NCBI GenBank assembly: GCA_963774555.1
Contig: CAVZFL010000001.1
Location: forward strand, 682,001-746,000
Direction: 5' to 3'
Source: VRUE01 sp963774555
Lineage (GTDB): Bacteria > Actinomycetota > Thermoleophilia > Solirubrobacterales > 70-9
DNA length: 64,000 nt
The translations under genes were made by a program, and so were the position numbers. This document shows positions 42,143-51,037 of this stretch, piece after piece (position 1 is the stretch's first letter; every line of letters begins with the position of its first letter). The notes under the pieces are model-generated. The model did not search any database. It worked only from the letters and a program-made list of their open reading frames with translations, and was not told the origin of the DNA.

Positions 42143-43780
42143 CTACTTGAACTGGAAGCTGGTCAGGTCGTCGCCGAAGGTCGGGTTGTAGATGACCTTG
42201 CCGAGGTCGATCGCGCTGGAGACGAAGGTCGACGTGGTCAAGGTCCCGTAGGGCGCCCACGGTGCCTGTTCCATGAATTCGCGGTCGAGCTTCGCGTATT
42301 CCGCTTCCTGCTGCGGGCCCAGCGGCTGTTCGTTGAGCTCGACGATCTTCCTGTTGAGCGCCGGATCGTCGATGCGGGCGAAGTTGTAGTTGCTCGTCGG
42401 CTGGATGCTTTCGCCGGAGAGCTGCAGCTGGAAGAAGTCGTTCGGATGGGGGTAGTCCTCGAACCAGTCGAACCAGCCTGTGTCGACGTCGGGCGTGCTT
42501 TCGCTGCCGATCTGCGGCGGATAGTTTTCGGCGTTGATTTCCTTGAACTTGGCGTGGAAGCCGAGTTCTTCGAGCACGCCCTGGTAGTACTGACCGGCTT
42601 CGTTGTTGGGGCTTTCGTTGTCGGTCCAGACGGTGATGTTGCGATCCGAGGGGTTGGCTTCGGCGATCATCTTCCTGGCCTTGGCCATGTTGTGCGGGTA
42701 GAGGTCGTAGGGCTTGTGGCCGGGCATCCCCGGCGGCAGGATCTGGTGCAGCGGGCTCAGAGTGCCGGCGTAGATCCGTTCCAGCGCCTCGCTGTTGACC
42801 GCGTAATTGACCGCCTGGCGGACCTTGAGGTCGTCGAACGGCGGCTTGGTCGTGTTCATCCAGAAGTAGTAGGTGCTGACCGTTGGCTCAACCCGGAACT
42901 GGGTGCCTTCGTACTTTTCCTTCACTTTCGGATAGAGGTCGGCGGAGATCGAGGTCTGCATCCAGTCGGTCTTGCCGCGTTCGACTTCGTTGACCTGGGT
43001 CGAGTCGTTGCTGACCACCTTGATCTCGATCTTGTTGACGTGGCCGCCGGGGATCTCCGGCATTAGCTTGCCGTTGGCCTTCGCCCACTGCGGGTTGCGC
43101 TGGTAGGACCAGCCGCGGCCGGGTTCGGACTTGACGATCTCGTAAGGCCCGGTCGCCGGCGGCAGGTCGGCGGTGAGGTTCTTGACCGGGGTGCCTTTCG
43201 GCAGCAGGGCGACGAAGGGCATCGCCAGCTCGTTGGTGAAGGTGCCGCGGGGTGCGGTCAGGTCGATGACGATCTTGCCGGTCTTGTCGTCGGCCTTGAT
43301 CCCGCCGATGTGCCCCTGCTTGGTTTCGGCGAACTTTTCGGCGCCGACGATGCCGGTGTAGAAGGAGGAGCCGCCGGATTCGAGCGCGAACATGCGTTCC
43401 ACCGAGGCGGGGAAGTCCGAGGCCTTGACCGGGCTGCCGTCCGAGTACTTGAGCCCCTTGCGCAGGGTGAGGGTGTAGGTCTTGCCGCCGTCGCTGATTT
43501 TGGGTAGAGCCTCGGCGAGGCCGGGGATCACCTTGCTGCCGGCTGCGCCGCTGGCGTGGGCGTAGGTGAGCAGCGGGATGTAGGTGTCGTAGATCGCCGT
43601 CCAGCCTTCGGTCGAGTAGGAGAGGGCCGGATCGAGGGATTCCGGGAAGGAGGCGTAGGTGCCGGTCAGCGTCCCGCCTTCCTTGCCGCCGGAGCTGCTG
43701 CCGCAGGCGGCCAGCCCGAGGGCGGAGCACGCGGCAAGTCCGAGAACCAGCGCAACGAGACCAAGCTTTCTCAAAATCAC
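42143..43780 (-). CDS. oppA: Peptide-binding lipoprotein of an ABC transporter (SBP family 5)
   Basis: 545 residues. A lipoprotein signal ends in a lipobox around LGLAACGSS, with the lipidated Cys near residue 26. The family 5 landmarks are present: DPALSYSTEG, YTLTLRKGLKYSDGSPVKAS and RQAVNYAVNSEAL. It should capture oligopeptides or similar solutes outside the membrane and hand them to OppBC. Preceded by an MFS gene on the same strand with a 9-base gap. Confidence 0.9.
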   Translation of the reverse strand: MILRKLGLVALVLGLAACSALGLAACGSSSGGKEGGTLTGTYASFPESLDPALSYSTEGWTAIYDTYIPLLTYAHASGAAGSKVIPGLAEALPKISDGGKTYTLTLRKGLKYSDGSPVKASDFPASVERMFALESGGSSFYTGIVGAEKFAETKQGHIGGIKADDKTGKIVIDLTAPRGTFTNELAMPFVALLPKGTPVKNLTADLPPATGPYEIVKSEPGRGWSYQRNPQWAKANGKLMPEIPGGHVNKIEIKVVSNDSTQVNEVERGKTDWMQTSISADLYPKVKEKYEGTQFRVEPTVSTYYFWMNTTKPPFDDLKVRQAVNYAVNSEALERIYAGTLSPLHQILPPGMPGHKPYDLYPHNMAKARKMIAEANPSDRNITVWTDNESPNNEAGQYYQGVLEELGFHAKFKEINAENYPPQIGSESTPDVDTGWFDWFEDYPHPNDFFQLQLSGESIQPTSNYNFARIDDPALNRKIVELNEQPLGPQQEAEYAKLDREFMEQAPWAPYGTLTTSTFVSSAIDLGKVIYNPTFGDDLTSFQFK

Positions 43781-43789
43781 GACCTCCGA

Positions 43790-45101
43790 TTAGACGGGAC
43801 GGACGGGACGGTCACCCACTGGAATCAACTCCACCATAATCTCGTGCTCGGCGTCAAGGGCATCTGGACCCGTTTTTTCCCTGCTTTGGAGCCAGTTTGT
43901 GCCCAGGGCGAGGGCGGCTATGAGGGCGATGGCGAGAACGCCGAGGCCGGCGACGAGAAAGGTCGCGCGGGGATTGAGGAAGACGGTGATGGCGGCACCG
44001 AGCCCATAGCCGACCCCCGGCATCGCCGCGCCGATCGACCAGAGCACGCTCATTACCCGCGCCTGCATCTTTTCCGCGGTCAGCTCCTGCACGGCGCTGA
44101 TCGCCGAGCACCCACTGCACGCCGTTGCCGGCGCCGCCGACGATCGAGGCGCCGCAGGCGGCGGCCAGGGTGGGCGCCGCCGCCAGCCCGAGGTAACCGA
44201 GGCCGACCGCCAGCGTGCTGAAGAAGAGCAGGACGGGTAGCGCCACCTTCCGCACGGAGGCGAAGATGAGGCTGCCCAGCACCATCCCGCCCCCCCAGCT
44301 GGCGAGCATGATCCCGTAGCCGGAGTCCCCGGTTCCCAGCGTTTCCTTGGCGTAGACGACCTCGATCGGGATCACCGCGGCGAAGAAGACGAAGGCGGCT
44401 CCCTGGGCGATCAGCAGCCGCCGCAGATCACGCTGTTCGCGCAGGTAGGCGATCCCGGCGCGGATCCGGTCGCGGGTGTGGCCCTCTTCCGGCTTTGCCC
44501 GTGGCAGCGGGCCGGCGGTGAGCAGGAGCCAGGCGATCGCGTAGAAGGAGACCGCGTCGAGGAGCAGCGCGGTCTGCACGCCGAAGCCGGCGACGATGAT
44601 GCCGGCCAGGGCGGGGCCGGCGGCGGCGCAGATCGTCAGGCCGATGTTGAGCAGGGCGTTGCCGGCGCGCAGTTCGTCCCCGGGCTCGAGCTGGGCGGCG
44701 ACGACGGCGCGGGTCAGCGAGGAGCCGGTCAGCGCCAGCGTTCCGTCGACGGCGGAGAGGACGATCACGCCGGCGAGCAGGAAGTCGCCGCCGGCAAGCA
44801 GGGCGAGGGCGCCGAAGGCGGCTGCCTCGCCGCAGTAGATGACCGGCAGGGCGAAGCGCGGCGGCGGCTGCTCGACCTTGGTGACCACGATCGGGGCCAG
44901 CAGGGCGGGCAGGAAGCGGGTGCCGAGGAAGAGCCCGGCCGTTGCCAGAGCGCTGCCGGTGCGGTCGAAAACCAGCACCGAGAGGGCCACGATCCCCATC
45001 CAGTCGCCCAGTTCGTTGATCAGGTAGCTGGCCGCCAAACGCCGAAATTGCGGCTTTCTCAGGGGGTGCGCCAGGCGTGATCTACGCATAGTTGGCTGCA
45101 C
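43790..45101 (-). CDS. MFS transporter (frame break near 44097)
   Basis: About 434 residues when joined. The upstream frame starts RKPQFRRLAASYLINELGDW, with six-plus membrane segments, typical of the MFS_3/enterobactin-exporter-like group. It breaks after VGGAGNGVQWV near 44097. The next frame resumes at VQELTAEKMQARVMSVLWSI and ends DRPVRPV. One base change restores it. Efflux of small molecules is the usual role. Its 3' end abuts the oppA gene, so the two may be co-transcribed. Confidence 0.75.
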
Positions 45102-45243
45102 GAACTACTGCATTTATGCACAACTTTTGCTGCAGATGCACAAGTTCTGGGGAGGTTGTGCTACAAACTGACCTAAGTTCTTTGCAACTTAGAGGGCAGC
45201 GCCCCAGCTGCTGGGCTTCAACCAAGAGGAAGGGGATTTGAAA

Positions 45244-45267
45244 ATGGGTTTCCACGCCGGTCACTAA
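45244..45267 (+). CDS. Seven-codon ORF (MGFHAGH) with a strong ribosome site
   Basis: ATG GGT TTC CAC GCC GGT CAC TAA is preceded by AAGAGGAAGGGG at 45225-45235, 8 bases before the ATG. This is one of the best ribosome sites in the window. It is followed by two hairpins, the second terminator-like. It could be a leader peptide, a micropeptide or chance. Two of seven residues are histidine. Confidence 0.35.
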   Translation: MGFHAGH

Positions 45268-45314
45268 GACAGATCTTCAGGTCGGACGCTAAACGGGCGT
45301 CCGGCTGACTCGTT

Positions 45315-45343
45315 CGAAGGGCGCCCCGCCAGGGCGCCCTTCG
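45315..45343 (+). terminator. Hairpin terminator candidate
   Basis: Perfect 11-base arms CGAAGGGCGCC and GGCGCCCTTCG enclose a 7-base loop and are followed by TCGTATTT. This is the best intrinsic-terminator shape in the window. It would end a short transcript carrying the 7-codon ORF. Confidence 0.65.
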
Positions 45344-45487
45344 TCGTATTTAGGCCTACTGCAATATGTCCACCGCGCCCCGGCCCCGGGTTTCGGCGCC
45401 AGTACTTTGCGGTAAACCAACGCGTTGCAATTGCAGCAAAGCAGCCCCGCAGGGGTTGGCAACCAGCCGCGGAACCTACACTTGCAG

Positions 45488-46930
45488 ATGGGAGCCAGCA
45501 CGCCGCGTCTGCGATCGACCATCGAGATGGCCCAGAAACGCCCAACCCCCCTAGCCATTGCCGTCATGTTCGGCGCCCTGGCGCTCACCGCGGCAGCGGC
45601 CGTCTGGCGGGCGCCGGAGTGCAACTGGAACCTGCCGCTGTTCGCGGTCCTGCTGGTCTTCGCGACCTTCAGCTACCTGACCGCGGTCGGCACCGAGTCG
45701 AAGCTGCGCGTCTCCGGCGCCTTCCTCGCGATCGTCCTGGCGATGGTGTTCCTCGGCGGTACGCCCGCCGCCGTGATCGGCGTTACCGCGAACGTCGTCG
45801 GCTGGATCTTCCGCTGGCGCGACGAGCCGCATCTGCTCCTCGTCAACGTCCTCACCTACGCGCTCTTCCCGCTGATCGGTGGCATCGTCTTTCACGAAGC
45901 GCTTGCCGGGACCGGGGTGACCCCGTCGAGCTGGGTCTTCTACCTCAGCGTCTTCGGGCTCTTCCAGCTCGCCTTGGCGATCAACTTCGTGATGATCGCC
46001 GGCTACGGCTGCTACGTCGAGCGCTCGACCTTCACCAGCAAGCTCAAGGTGCTGCCGGCGGTGCTCCCCTCCGAGTTCGCCAGCGCCATGCTCGCCGTCG
46101 CCGTCGCCTTCATCTACCACGTGATCGGGATCGCGGCGATCGCCCTCTTCGGCGTCGTCCTGATCACCTTCCAGTACCTGCTCGGCCAGCTGCTGCTCTC
46201 CCAGCAGCGCGGCGACGAGCTGGAGCGGCGCAGCAAGCAGCTGGCCAGCTTCCAGGTCGGGATGTTGAGCGCGATGCTGCGCACGCTGGACCTGCGGGAC
46301 CAGATGACCGCGCGGCACTCCGCCGCGGTGGCGCGCTACTCGCGGGCGATCGCCCAGCGGGCCGGCTACTCGCGCCAGGAAGAGGAGCTCGTCCACATTG
46401 CCGCGCTGCTGCACGACATCGGCAAGTTCATCCTTCCCGACCGCATCCTCAAGGCCAACGTGCCGCTCACCGACGAGGACTGGATGCTGATCAAGCGCCA
46501 CCCCCAGCAGGGCGCCCGCGTGGTCTCCTCGCTCGACGGCTACGGCCCGGTCGCCGAGATCATCCTCGCCCACCACGAGCGGATCGACGGCAAGGGCTAC
46601 CCGCGCGGCCTGGCCGGCGACGACATCCCCGAGCTGGCCCGGATCATCTCCGTCGCCGACACCTACGACGTGATGACCGCGCGCGACTCCTACCGCACGC
46701 CGATCTCCACCTACGAGGCGATCCAGGAGCTGCGCCGGGTCGCCGGCAAACAGCTCGACCCGCGCTTCGTCGAGGTCTTCATCGAGCTGCTCGAGGGCAA
46801 GGACGTCTCCTTCCAGCACGGCGAGGCCGCCGACTTCGAGAAGGAGCTAGCGCTCGAGGCGAGGATCGAAGAGACGGCCAACCCCGTCGCGAGCACCCGC
46901 TTCCAAGTCCCCGGCGTCTCCGTCGGCTAA
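45488..46930 (+). CDS. Membrane HD-GYP domain phosphodiesterase
   Basis: 480 residues from ATG 45488; ATG 45527 is nearly as good. Residues ~20-245 form about seven to eight membrane segments resembling a MASE-type sensor. The HD-GYP domain follows a short coiled linker. HSAAVARYSRAIA, the catalytic LLHDIGKFILP (HD) and HHERIDGKGYPRGL (GYP) are all present. HD-GYP proteins hydrolyse cyclic di-GMP. The signal sensed by the membrane part is unknown. Confidence 0.9.
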   Translation: MGASTPRLRSTIEMAQKRPTPLAIAVMFGALALTAAAAVWRAPECNWNLPLFAVLLVFATFSYLTAVGTESKLRVSGAFLAIVLAMVFLGGTPAAVIGVTANVVGWIFRWRDEPHLLLVNVLTYALFPLIGGIVFHEALAGTGVTPSSWVFYLSVFGLFQLALAINFVMIAGYGCYVERSTFTSKLKVLPAVLPSEFASAMLAVAVAFIYHVIGIAAIALFGVVLITFQYLLGQLLLSQQRGDELERRSKQLASFQVGMLSAMLRTLDLRDQMTARHSAAVARYSRAIAQRAGYSRQEEELVHIAALLHDIGKFILPDRILKANVPLTDEDWMLIKRHPQQGARVVSSLDGYGPVAEIILAHHERIDGKGYPRGLAGDDIPELARIISVADTYDVMTARDSYRTPISTYEAIQELRRVAGKQLDPRFVEVFIELLEGKDVSFQHGEAADFEKELALEARIEETANPVASTRFQVPGVSVG

Positions 46931-46941
46931 CCCCCGCCGAA

Positions 46942-47000
46942 CCCCCGCCGACGGGCCTAAAACGGTCGCATATCGACCGGAATCGGCCCGTCGGCGGGGG
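46942..47000. repeat. Nested palindrome between HD-GYP and dehydrogenase genes
   Basis: Sixteen-base perfect arms (CCCCCGCCGACGGGCC and its complement) at 46942-46957 and 46985-47000 enclose CGGTCG-catat-CGACCG. It starts 12 bases after the HD-GYP stop and ends 18 bases before the next ATG. Probably a transcription terminator for the upstream gene. Confidence 0.7.
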
Positions 47001-47018
47001 GGCGGTACGGTTTGGCTG

Positions 47019-48053
47019 ATGCGGGCGGTGATATTTCAGGGGCCTGGCGAAGTGCGGGTCGGGGAGAAGGATGATCCCGTCCTCTCTGCTGGGGACGACG
47101 CGCTGGTGCGGGTCGAGGCGAGTGGGATCTGCGGGTCGGACCTGCACATCTTCCACGGGCGGGTGCCGGTCGAGAAGGGGTTCACGATCGGGCACGAGTT
47201 CGTCGGCACGGTGCTGGCGGTGGGCGGGGGGGTCGAGCGGGTCGCCGTCGGCGACCGGGTGCTCGGCTGCTTCCACGTCGCCTGCGCGACCTGCGTCCCT
47301 TGCCTGCGCGGCGACTACCACCGCTGCGACAACGGCCGCACCTTCGGCCACGGCTCCCACCTCGGCGACCTGCAGGGCGCCCAGGCCGAGCAGCTGCTGG
47401 TCCCGCGCGCCAACCTGACCCTGCGGCGGGTGCCGGAGGGGATGTCGGACGAGGTGGCGCTGTTCGCCGGCGACGTGATGGGGACCGGGTACCACGCGGT
47501 TGCCCACGCCGGCATGCGCTCGGGCGACACGGTCGCCGTGCTCGGCCTCGGCCCGGTCGGGCTCTGCGCCGTACAGGCGGCGCTGGCCGGCGGTGCGACC
47601 GAGGTCTTCGCGATCGACTCGGTCGAGCAGCGCCTGGCGATGGCGAAGGACTTCGGCGCCACGCCGGTTCACCTGAGCGAGCAGGAGCCGAAGAAGGTCG
47701 TGCGCGCGGCGACGGAGAAGCGCGGCGTCGACGTCGTCGTCGACGCGGTCGGCGATCCCGGCCCGCTGGCGATGGCGGTCAGCCTCGCCCGCGACGCCGG
47801 CACGGTGTCCGGAATCGGCGCCTACGCCGGCAAGGGCGAGGTGCCGCTCGGCCTCGCCTGGCTCAAGGGCCTCACCCTGCGCCTCGGCCTCGCCAACGTG
47901 ATCGCCCACGTCGACCGCGTCCTCGCCCTGATCGAGGCCGGCAAGCTCGACCCCTCGCCCCTGGTCACCCACCACATGAAGCTGGACGAAGCCCCCGAGG
48001 CCTACGCCCTCTACGACCAGCGCGAAGCCCTCAAGATCGTCCTCACCCCGTAG
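47019..48053 (+). CDS. Zinc-dependent alcohol dehydrogenase family protein
   Basis: 344 residues. The catalytic zinc residues are visible in GICGSDLHIFHG (Cys ~39) and GHEFVG (His-Glu ~60). The structural zinc cysteines are in CFHVACATCVPCLRGDYHRC. The NAD(P) fold motif is VLGLGPVG near residue 172. An acidic residue after the second strand (AIDSVEQR) favours NAD. The substrate cannot be told from sequence. Confidence 0.9.
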   Translation: MRAVIFQGPGEVRVGEKDDPVLSAGDDALVRVEASGICGSDLHIFHGRVPVEKGFTIGHEFVGTVLAVGGGVERVAVGDRVLGCFHVACATCVPCLRGDYHRCDNGRTFGHGSHLGDLQGAQAEQLLVPRANLTLRRVPEGMSDEVALFAGDVMGTGYHAVAHAGMRSGDTVAVLGLGPVGLCAVQAALAGGATEVFAIDSVEQRLAMAKDFGATPVHLSEQEPKKVVRAATEKRGVDVVVDAVGDPGPLAMAVSLARDAGTVSGIGAYAGKGEVPLGLAWLKGLTLRLGLANVIAHVDRVLALIEAGKLDPSPLVTHHMKLDEAPEAYALYDQREALKIVLTP

Positions 48054-48100
48054 GGGTGCAACGTTTTGTCCCCCTGCCGGGGGATTAGTGCGTTGCACCC
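48054..48100. repeat. Dispersed palindromic repeat, copy 2
   Basis: GGGTGCAACG and CGTTGCACCC ends surround a GTCCCCC-tgcc-GGGGGAT-type core. It begins right at the dehydrogenase stop codon. The repeat is related to copies at 32884-32928 and 48115-48161. Confidence 0.75.
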
Positions 48101-48114
48101 TGAAGCCGCTCTTC

Positions 48115-48161
48115 GGGTGCAACGTGTAGTCCACCCAATGGGGGGACAAGACGTTGCACCC
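48115..48161. repeat. Dispersed palindromic repeat, copy 3
   Basis: GGGTGCAACG and ACGTTGCACCC ends surround a GTCCACCC-aat-GGGGGGAC core. It lies 14 bases after copy 2 in the same intergenic region. Tandem and dispersed copies with the same ends argue for a mobile palindromic repeat rather than two chance terminators. Confidence 0.75.
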
Positions 48162-48209
48162 GGTTGTTGGCGGTTTGAGAAACGGGGGGTTTATCTCTAC
48201 ATTGGGGCG

Positions 48210-48662
48210 ATGGGAGGGAGGCGCTTGTACTGGGTCGCTGCGTTCGCGATCCTCGCTGCTCTTGCCGTTGCTGGTGGTGCCCAGGCTTGCTCGTGTGCGC
48301 CGCAGGCGCCGGCGGAATCGTTGCGGGAAGCCGATGGGGCGATCGTGGGGCGGCTGGTGAAGGTGGTGCCGCACGGGGCTCAGCATGCCGACTATCGGTA
48401 CGAAGTACGGCACGTCTATCGGGGTGCGGACCTGATTGGGTCGACCAGGACGCTGACCGTGCGCAGCGCCCGCAGGGCGGCGGCCTGTGCGCTGCCGCGG
48501 CGGCTGGATCGCGTCTACGGCCTCTTTCTCAGCCGCGCTCACGGGCGCTGGTTCGGCGGTATCTGCGGGGTGATCGCGCCGGACCGGCTGCGCCATGCGG
48601 CGCAGAACCAGCCGCGGGTCTACCGGCGGGGCTCGGGTGCCGTTGCCTCCAATTGCGCCTGA
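48210..48662 (+). CDS. Secreted TIMP/NTR-like (CSC motif) protein
   Basis: 150 residues from the ATG at 48210. A signal peptide (WVAAFAILAALAVAGG) is followed directly by ACSCAPQAPAESLREAD, the cysteine start of netrin/TIMP-like OB-fold domains common in bacterial exported proteins. Further cysteines at CALP, ICGV and SNCA could form disulfides. Function in bacteria is unknown. Converges on the GST gene with 6 bases between stops. Confidence 0.65.
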   Translation: MGGRRLYWVAAFAILAALAVAGGAQACSCAPQAPAESLREADGAIVGRLVKVVPHGAQHADYRYEVRHVYRGADLIGSTRTLTVRSARRAAACALPRRLDRVYGLFLSRAHGRWFGGICGVIAPDRLRHAAQNQPRVYRRGSGAVASNCA

Positions 48663-48668
48663 GCGGGT

Positions 48669-49451
48669 TCAGGCCGCCGCGGCGGCCCGGGCGGGCCGGC
48701 GGTGGCGGCGGAACATCTCTTCGACCCATAGGTAGCCGGGGCGCTCGCGCAGCGGGGCGCGGAAGCTCTCCATCCCGGCCGGCGGCGCTTCCGTGGGTGG
48801 CAGCGGACCCTCGTCGGGGAGCACCAGCGGGTAGAAGAGCGCGGCCGCGGTGAGGTCGGCGACGCCGAAGGAATCGCCGACCAGATATTCGCTCGAGCCG
48901 AGCTCGGCCTCGAGCCGGTCGAGCGCGGCGACGATCTTGACCCGGGCCAGCGCCGCCGCCTCCTCTTCGTGGACGCCGTAGCGCAGGCCGGTGAAGGTGC
49001 GGGCGTAGGCGACGGCGCTACCGCCGAGGCGGGTCAGCGGACCCGGCGCGGTGCGCTCGATCACGGCTTTGAAGCGCTCGGGGTCCTTGCCCAGCTCGTG
49101 GAAGGCGAGCAGGCGCAGGTGCGGGCCGAGCTCCTCGTCGAAGAAGTCCTCGAGCTCGAGCGCGCGGCGTCGTTCGGCTGGATCGGCCGGGTAGAGCGGC
49201 GGCTCGGGGTAGGTGCCCTCGAGCACGGCGACGATCTCGGTCGAGTCGCCGATCGCGCGGCCGTCGATCTCCAGCACCGGGAAGGTCTGGCTGGCGCCCC
49301 GGGTGAGCCAGATCGAGGCCGGGATGTGGGTGCCGGGAACGGCGACGGCGCGGCGGCGGTGGGGGACTTCCTTGTAGTCGAGCGCCCAGCGCGCCTTCTC
49401 GCTGAAGTGCGAGACGGCGATGTGCCAGAGGAGGGGAGTGGAGTCGCTCAT
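48669..49451 (-). CDS. Glutathione S-transferase family protein
   Basis: 260 residues from the ATG at 49451. The N-terminal thioredoxin-like domain has LWHIAVSHFSEKARWAL (active-site Ser region), QTFPVLEIDG (cis-Pro) and GDSTEIVAVL. The helical C-terminal domain carries LVGDSFGVADLTAAAL, the N-capping box and ST-motif of GSTs. Thiol conjugation or a related reaction is expected. Actinobacteria often lack glutathione, so the thiol may be different. Confidence 0.85.
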   Translation of the reverse strand: MSDSTPLLWHIAVSHFSEKARWALDYKEVPHRRRAVAVPGTHIPASIWLTRGASQTFPVLEIDGRAIGDSTEIVAVLEGTYPEPPLYPADPAERRRALELEDFFDEELGPHLRLLAFHELGKDPERFKAVIERTAPGPLTRLGGSAVAYARTFTGLRYGVHEEEAAALARVKIVAALDRLEAELGSSEYLVGDSFGVADLTAAALFYPLVLPDEGPLPPTEAPPAGMESFRAPLRERPGYLWVEEMFRRHRRPARAAAAA

Positions 49452-49487
49452 TGCGTCCTCGGTGCAGCCATGCCAGCATAGCCACGG

Positions 49488-49766
49488 ATGGCGCTGCTCA
49501 CCGATCCGGAGATCGAGGCGAAGCTCGCCGGCCTGTCCGGCTGGTCGCGCGAGGGCGCGGCGATCTCGAAGCAGTTCAAGTGCGGCGACTTCGTCGGCTC
49601 TGTGCGCTTCGTCCAGGCCCTGGTCGAGCCGGCTGAGGAGATGAACCACCATCCTGATCTGACGATCTCCTGGGACACGGTCACGGTGACGCTCTCCTCC
49701 CACGCCGAGGGCGGCCTCACCGCCGCCGACTTCGAGCTCGCCGGCAAGATCGACGCGAGCTCCTGA
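49488..49766 (+). CDS. phhB: Pterin-4a-carbinolamine dehydratase family protein
   Basis: 92 residues. The family motif EEMNHHPDLTISWDTV carries the two active-site histidines. The C-terminal GLTAADFELAGKID segment is also typical. The enzyme dehydrates 4a-hydroxy-tetrahydrobiopterin in pterin recycling. No aromatic amino acid hydroxylase lies nearby, so another pterin user or a moonlighting role is possible. Confidence 0.9.
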   Translation: MALLTDPEIEAKLAGLSGWSREGAAISKQFKCGDFVGSVRFVQALVEPAEEMNHHPDLTISWDTVTVTLSSHAEGGLTAADFELAGKIDASS

Positions 49767-49784
49767 CGGCTACCTTTGGCGGCG

Positions 49785-50198
49785 GTGGCCGAGGAGCTGA
49801 GAATCGACGAGCGGCTGGCGATCCCGCTGGCTGAGGTCGAGCTGCGGGCGAGCCGCTCCTCGGGGCCCGGTGGCCAGCACGCGAACGTGACCGCCTCGCG
49901 GGTGGAAGCGGTCTTCGACGTCGAGGCCTCGGCGGCGCTCGACGAGCGGCAGAAGGACAGGCTGGTGGGCCGCGCCGGCTCCGTCCTCACGGCGGTCGCC
50001 CAGGACGCCCGCGGCCAGGCGCGCAACCGCGAGCTTGCCCTGCAACGGCTGGCCGAGAAGATCGCCGCCGGCCTGGCGGAGCCGCGCCGCCGTCGCCCGA
50101 CCCGCCCGACCCGCGCCTCCCGCGAGCGGCGCCTGGAAGAGAAGCGCCGGGCCGGCGAACGCAAGCGCGGCCGCCGCCGCCCGGGTGGGGACTTCTGA
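49785..50198 (+). CDS. arfB: Class-I release factor-like protein (ArfB/YaeJ/ICT1 type)
   Basis: 137 residues from GTG 49785 (a TTG 9 bases upstream is possible). The catalytic GGQ is in RSSGPGGQHANVTASRVEA. The domain lacks codon-recognition parts, and the C-terminus is strongly basic (RRRRPTRPTRASRER and KRRAGERKRGRRR), as needed to enter the empty mRNA channel of stalled ribosomes. Role: peptidyl-tRNA hydrolysis in ribosome rescue. Confidence 0.9.
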   Translation: MAEELRIDERLAIPLAEVELRASRSSGPGGQHANVTASRVEAVFDVEASAALDERQKDRLVGRAGSVLTAVAQDARGQARNRELALQRLAEKIAAGLAEPRRRRPTRPTRASRERRLEEKRRAGERKRGRRRPGGDF

Positions 50199-50266
50199 CG
50201 CGTCTGCTGCAGTACGTCATATAGACGTGCAACTGCAGACGCGACACCCGTGCGAGACTCGGCGGG

Positions 50267-50614
50267 ATGGCGAAGCGGAAGAAGCGGCGAGCGCGGGACA
50301 AGCCCGTGACGATCGAGTACGCCGATGCCGAGGGCAACACGCTGACTCTGCGACAGACGCTCAGCGCCGGGACGGTCGCCAAGCTGCGCGAGGGCCCGGC
50401 GACGGCGGCGACCTCGCAGGAGGACGTCTGGCACCGCCGCACCGAGCTGCTCTTCGAGCGGCTCGCCGTGCGCTGGGAGATCGCCGGCCTGCCGCTCAGC
50501 GACCAGAAGATGCTGCTCGGGCGCTACCGCATGGCCGACCGGGAGACCCAGGAATGGGTCCGCAGCACGATCGACGAGCACCTGCAAAGACATATCCCGG
50601 AGCTGGCCGGGTAG
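50267..50614 (+). CDS. Conserved hypothetical protein, basic N-terminus
   Basis: 115 residues. A basic start (MAKRKKRRARDKP) is followed by a beta-rich segment (VTIEYADAEGNTLTLRQTL), then a helical part (EDVWHRRTELLFERLAVRW and DQKMLLGRYRMADRETQEW). No known family identified. The same direction and close spacing to arfB and the VOC gene suggest a co-transcribed group. Confidence 0.65.
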   Translation: MAKRKKRRARDKPVTIEYADAEGNTLTLRQTLSAGTVAKLREGPATAATSQEDVWHRRTELLFERLAVRWEIAGLPLSDQKMLLGRYRMADRETQEWVRSTIDEHLQRHIPELAG

Positions 50615-50641
50615 GAATCCACAAACGACGAAGGGACTGGC

Positions 50642-51025
50642 ATGTTCGCGAACACGAAAGCGACCAACGGCTTTGCCGTCGACGAGATCGAGGCGGCGAA
50701 GCGCTTCTATGGCGAGACGCTGGGCCTGGGCGTCACCACGCTGAGCGAGGAGGCCGGCGTCGCCTCGATCGAGCTCGCCGGCGGTCGCACCACCCTGGTC
50801 TACGCCAAGCCCGACTTCGTCCCCGCCACCTACACGATCCTCAACTTCGAGGTCGACGACGTCGAAGGCGCCGTTGACGAGCTCAACGCGCGAGGGGTGA
50901 GCATGGAGCGCTACGAGGGCTTCGAGCAGGACGAGAAAGGGATCGCCCACGGCCCCGGCCCGCACATCGCCTGGTTCAACGACCCAGCCGGCAACATCCT
51001 CTCGGTGCTGCAGCAGCCGTCGTGA
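50642..51025 (+). CDS. VOC (glyoxalase/bleomycin-resistance) superfamily protein
   Basis: 127 residues with the paired beta-alpha-beta-beta-beta modules of the VOC fold. The first module starts NGFAVDEIEAAKRFYGETLG and the second TILNFEVDDVEGAVDELNARG. GPHIAWFNDPAGNILSVLQ closes the protein with the usual metal-site Asp/Glu region. Substrate not predictable. Tail-to-tail with the SHOCT gene. Confidence 0.85.
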   Translation: MFANTKATNGFAVDEIEAAKRFYGETLGLGVTTLSEEAGVASIELAGGRTTLVYAKPDFVPATYTILNFEVDDVEGAVDELNARGVSMERYEGFEQDEKGIAHGPGPHIAWFNDPAGNILSVLQQPS

Positions 51026-51037
51026 GGGGAGCGCCGC

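Larger units (their letters stand above)
45102..45487 (+). promoter_or_regulatory. Intergenic region with divergent promoter area, tiny ORF and hairpins
   Basis: An AT-richer stretch (45105-45190) carries repeated TGCA(C)AA elements and the palindrome TGCA-ttta-TGCA, likely shared promoter sequence for the minus-strand MFS gene and a plus-strand transcript. A 7-codon frame follows at 45244. Two stem-loops come next: CGGACGC/GCGTCCG at 45283-45303, then a stronger one at 45315-45343. The remaining 140 bases before the HD-GYP gene hold no recognised feature. Confidence 0.45.

Noticed and set aside
45102..45487. Cyclic di-GMP riboswitch before the HD-GYP gene
   Set aside because: None of the conserved GEMM-I or GEMM-II core segments could be found. 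Only two simple stem-loops are present.
45551..48596. Minus-strand frames of 422 and 605 codons
   Set aside because: They overlap the HD-GYP and alcohol dehydrogenase genes, both with catalytic motifs on the plus strand.
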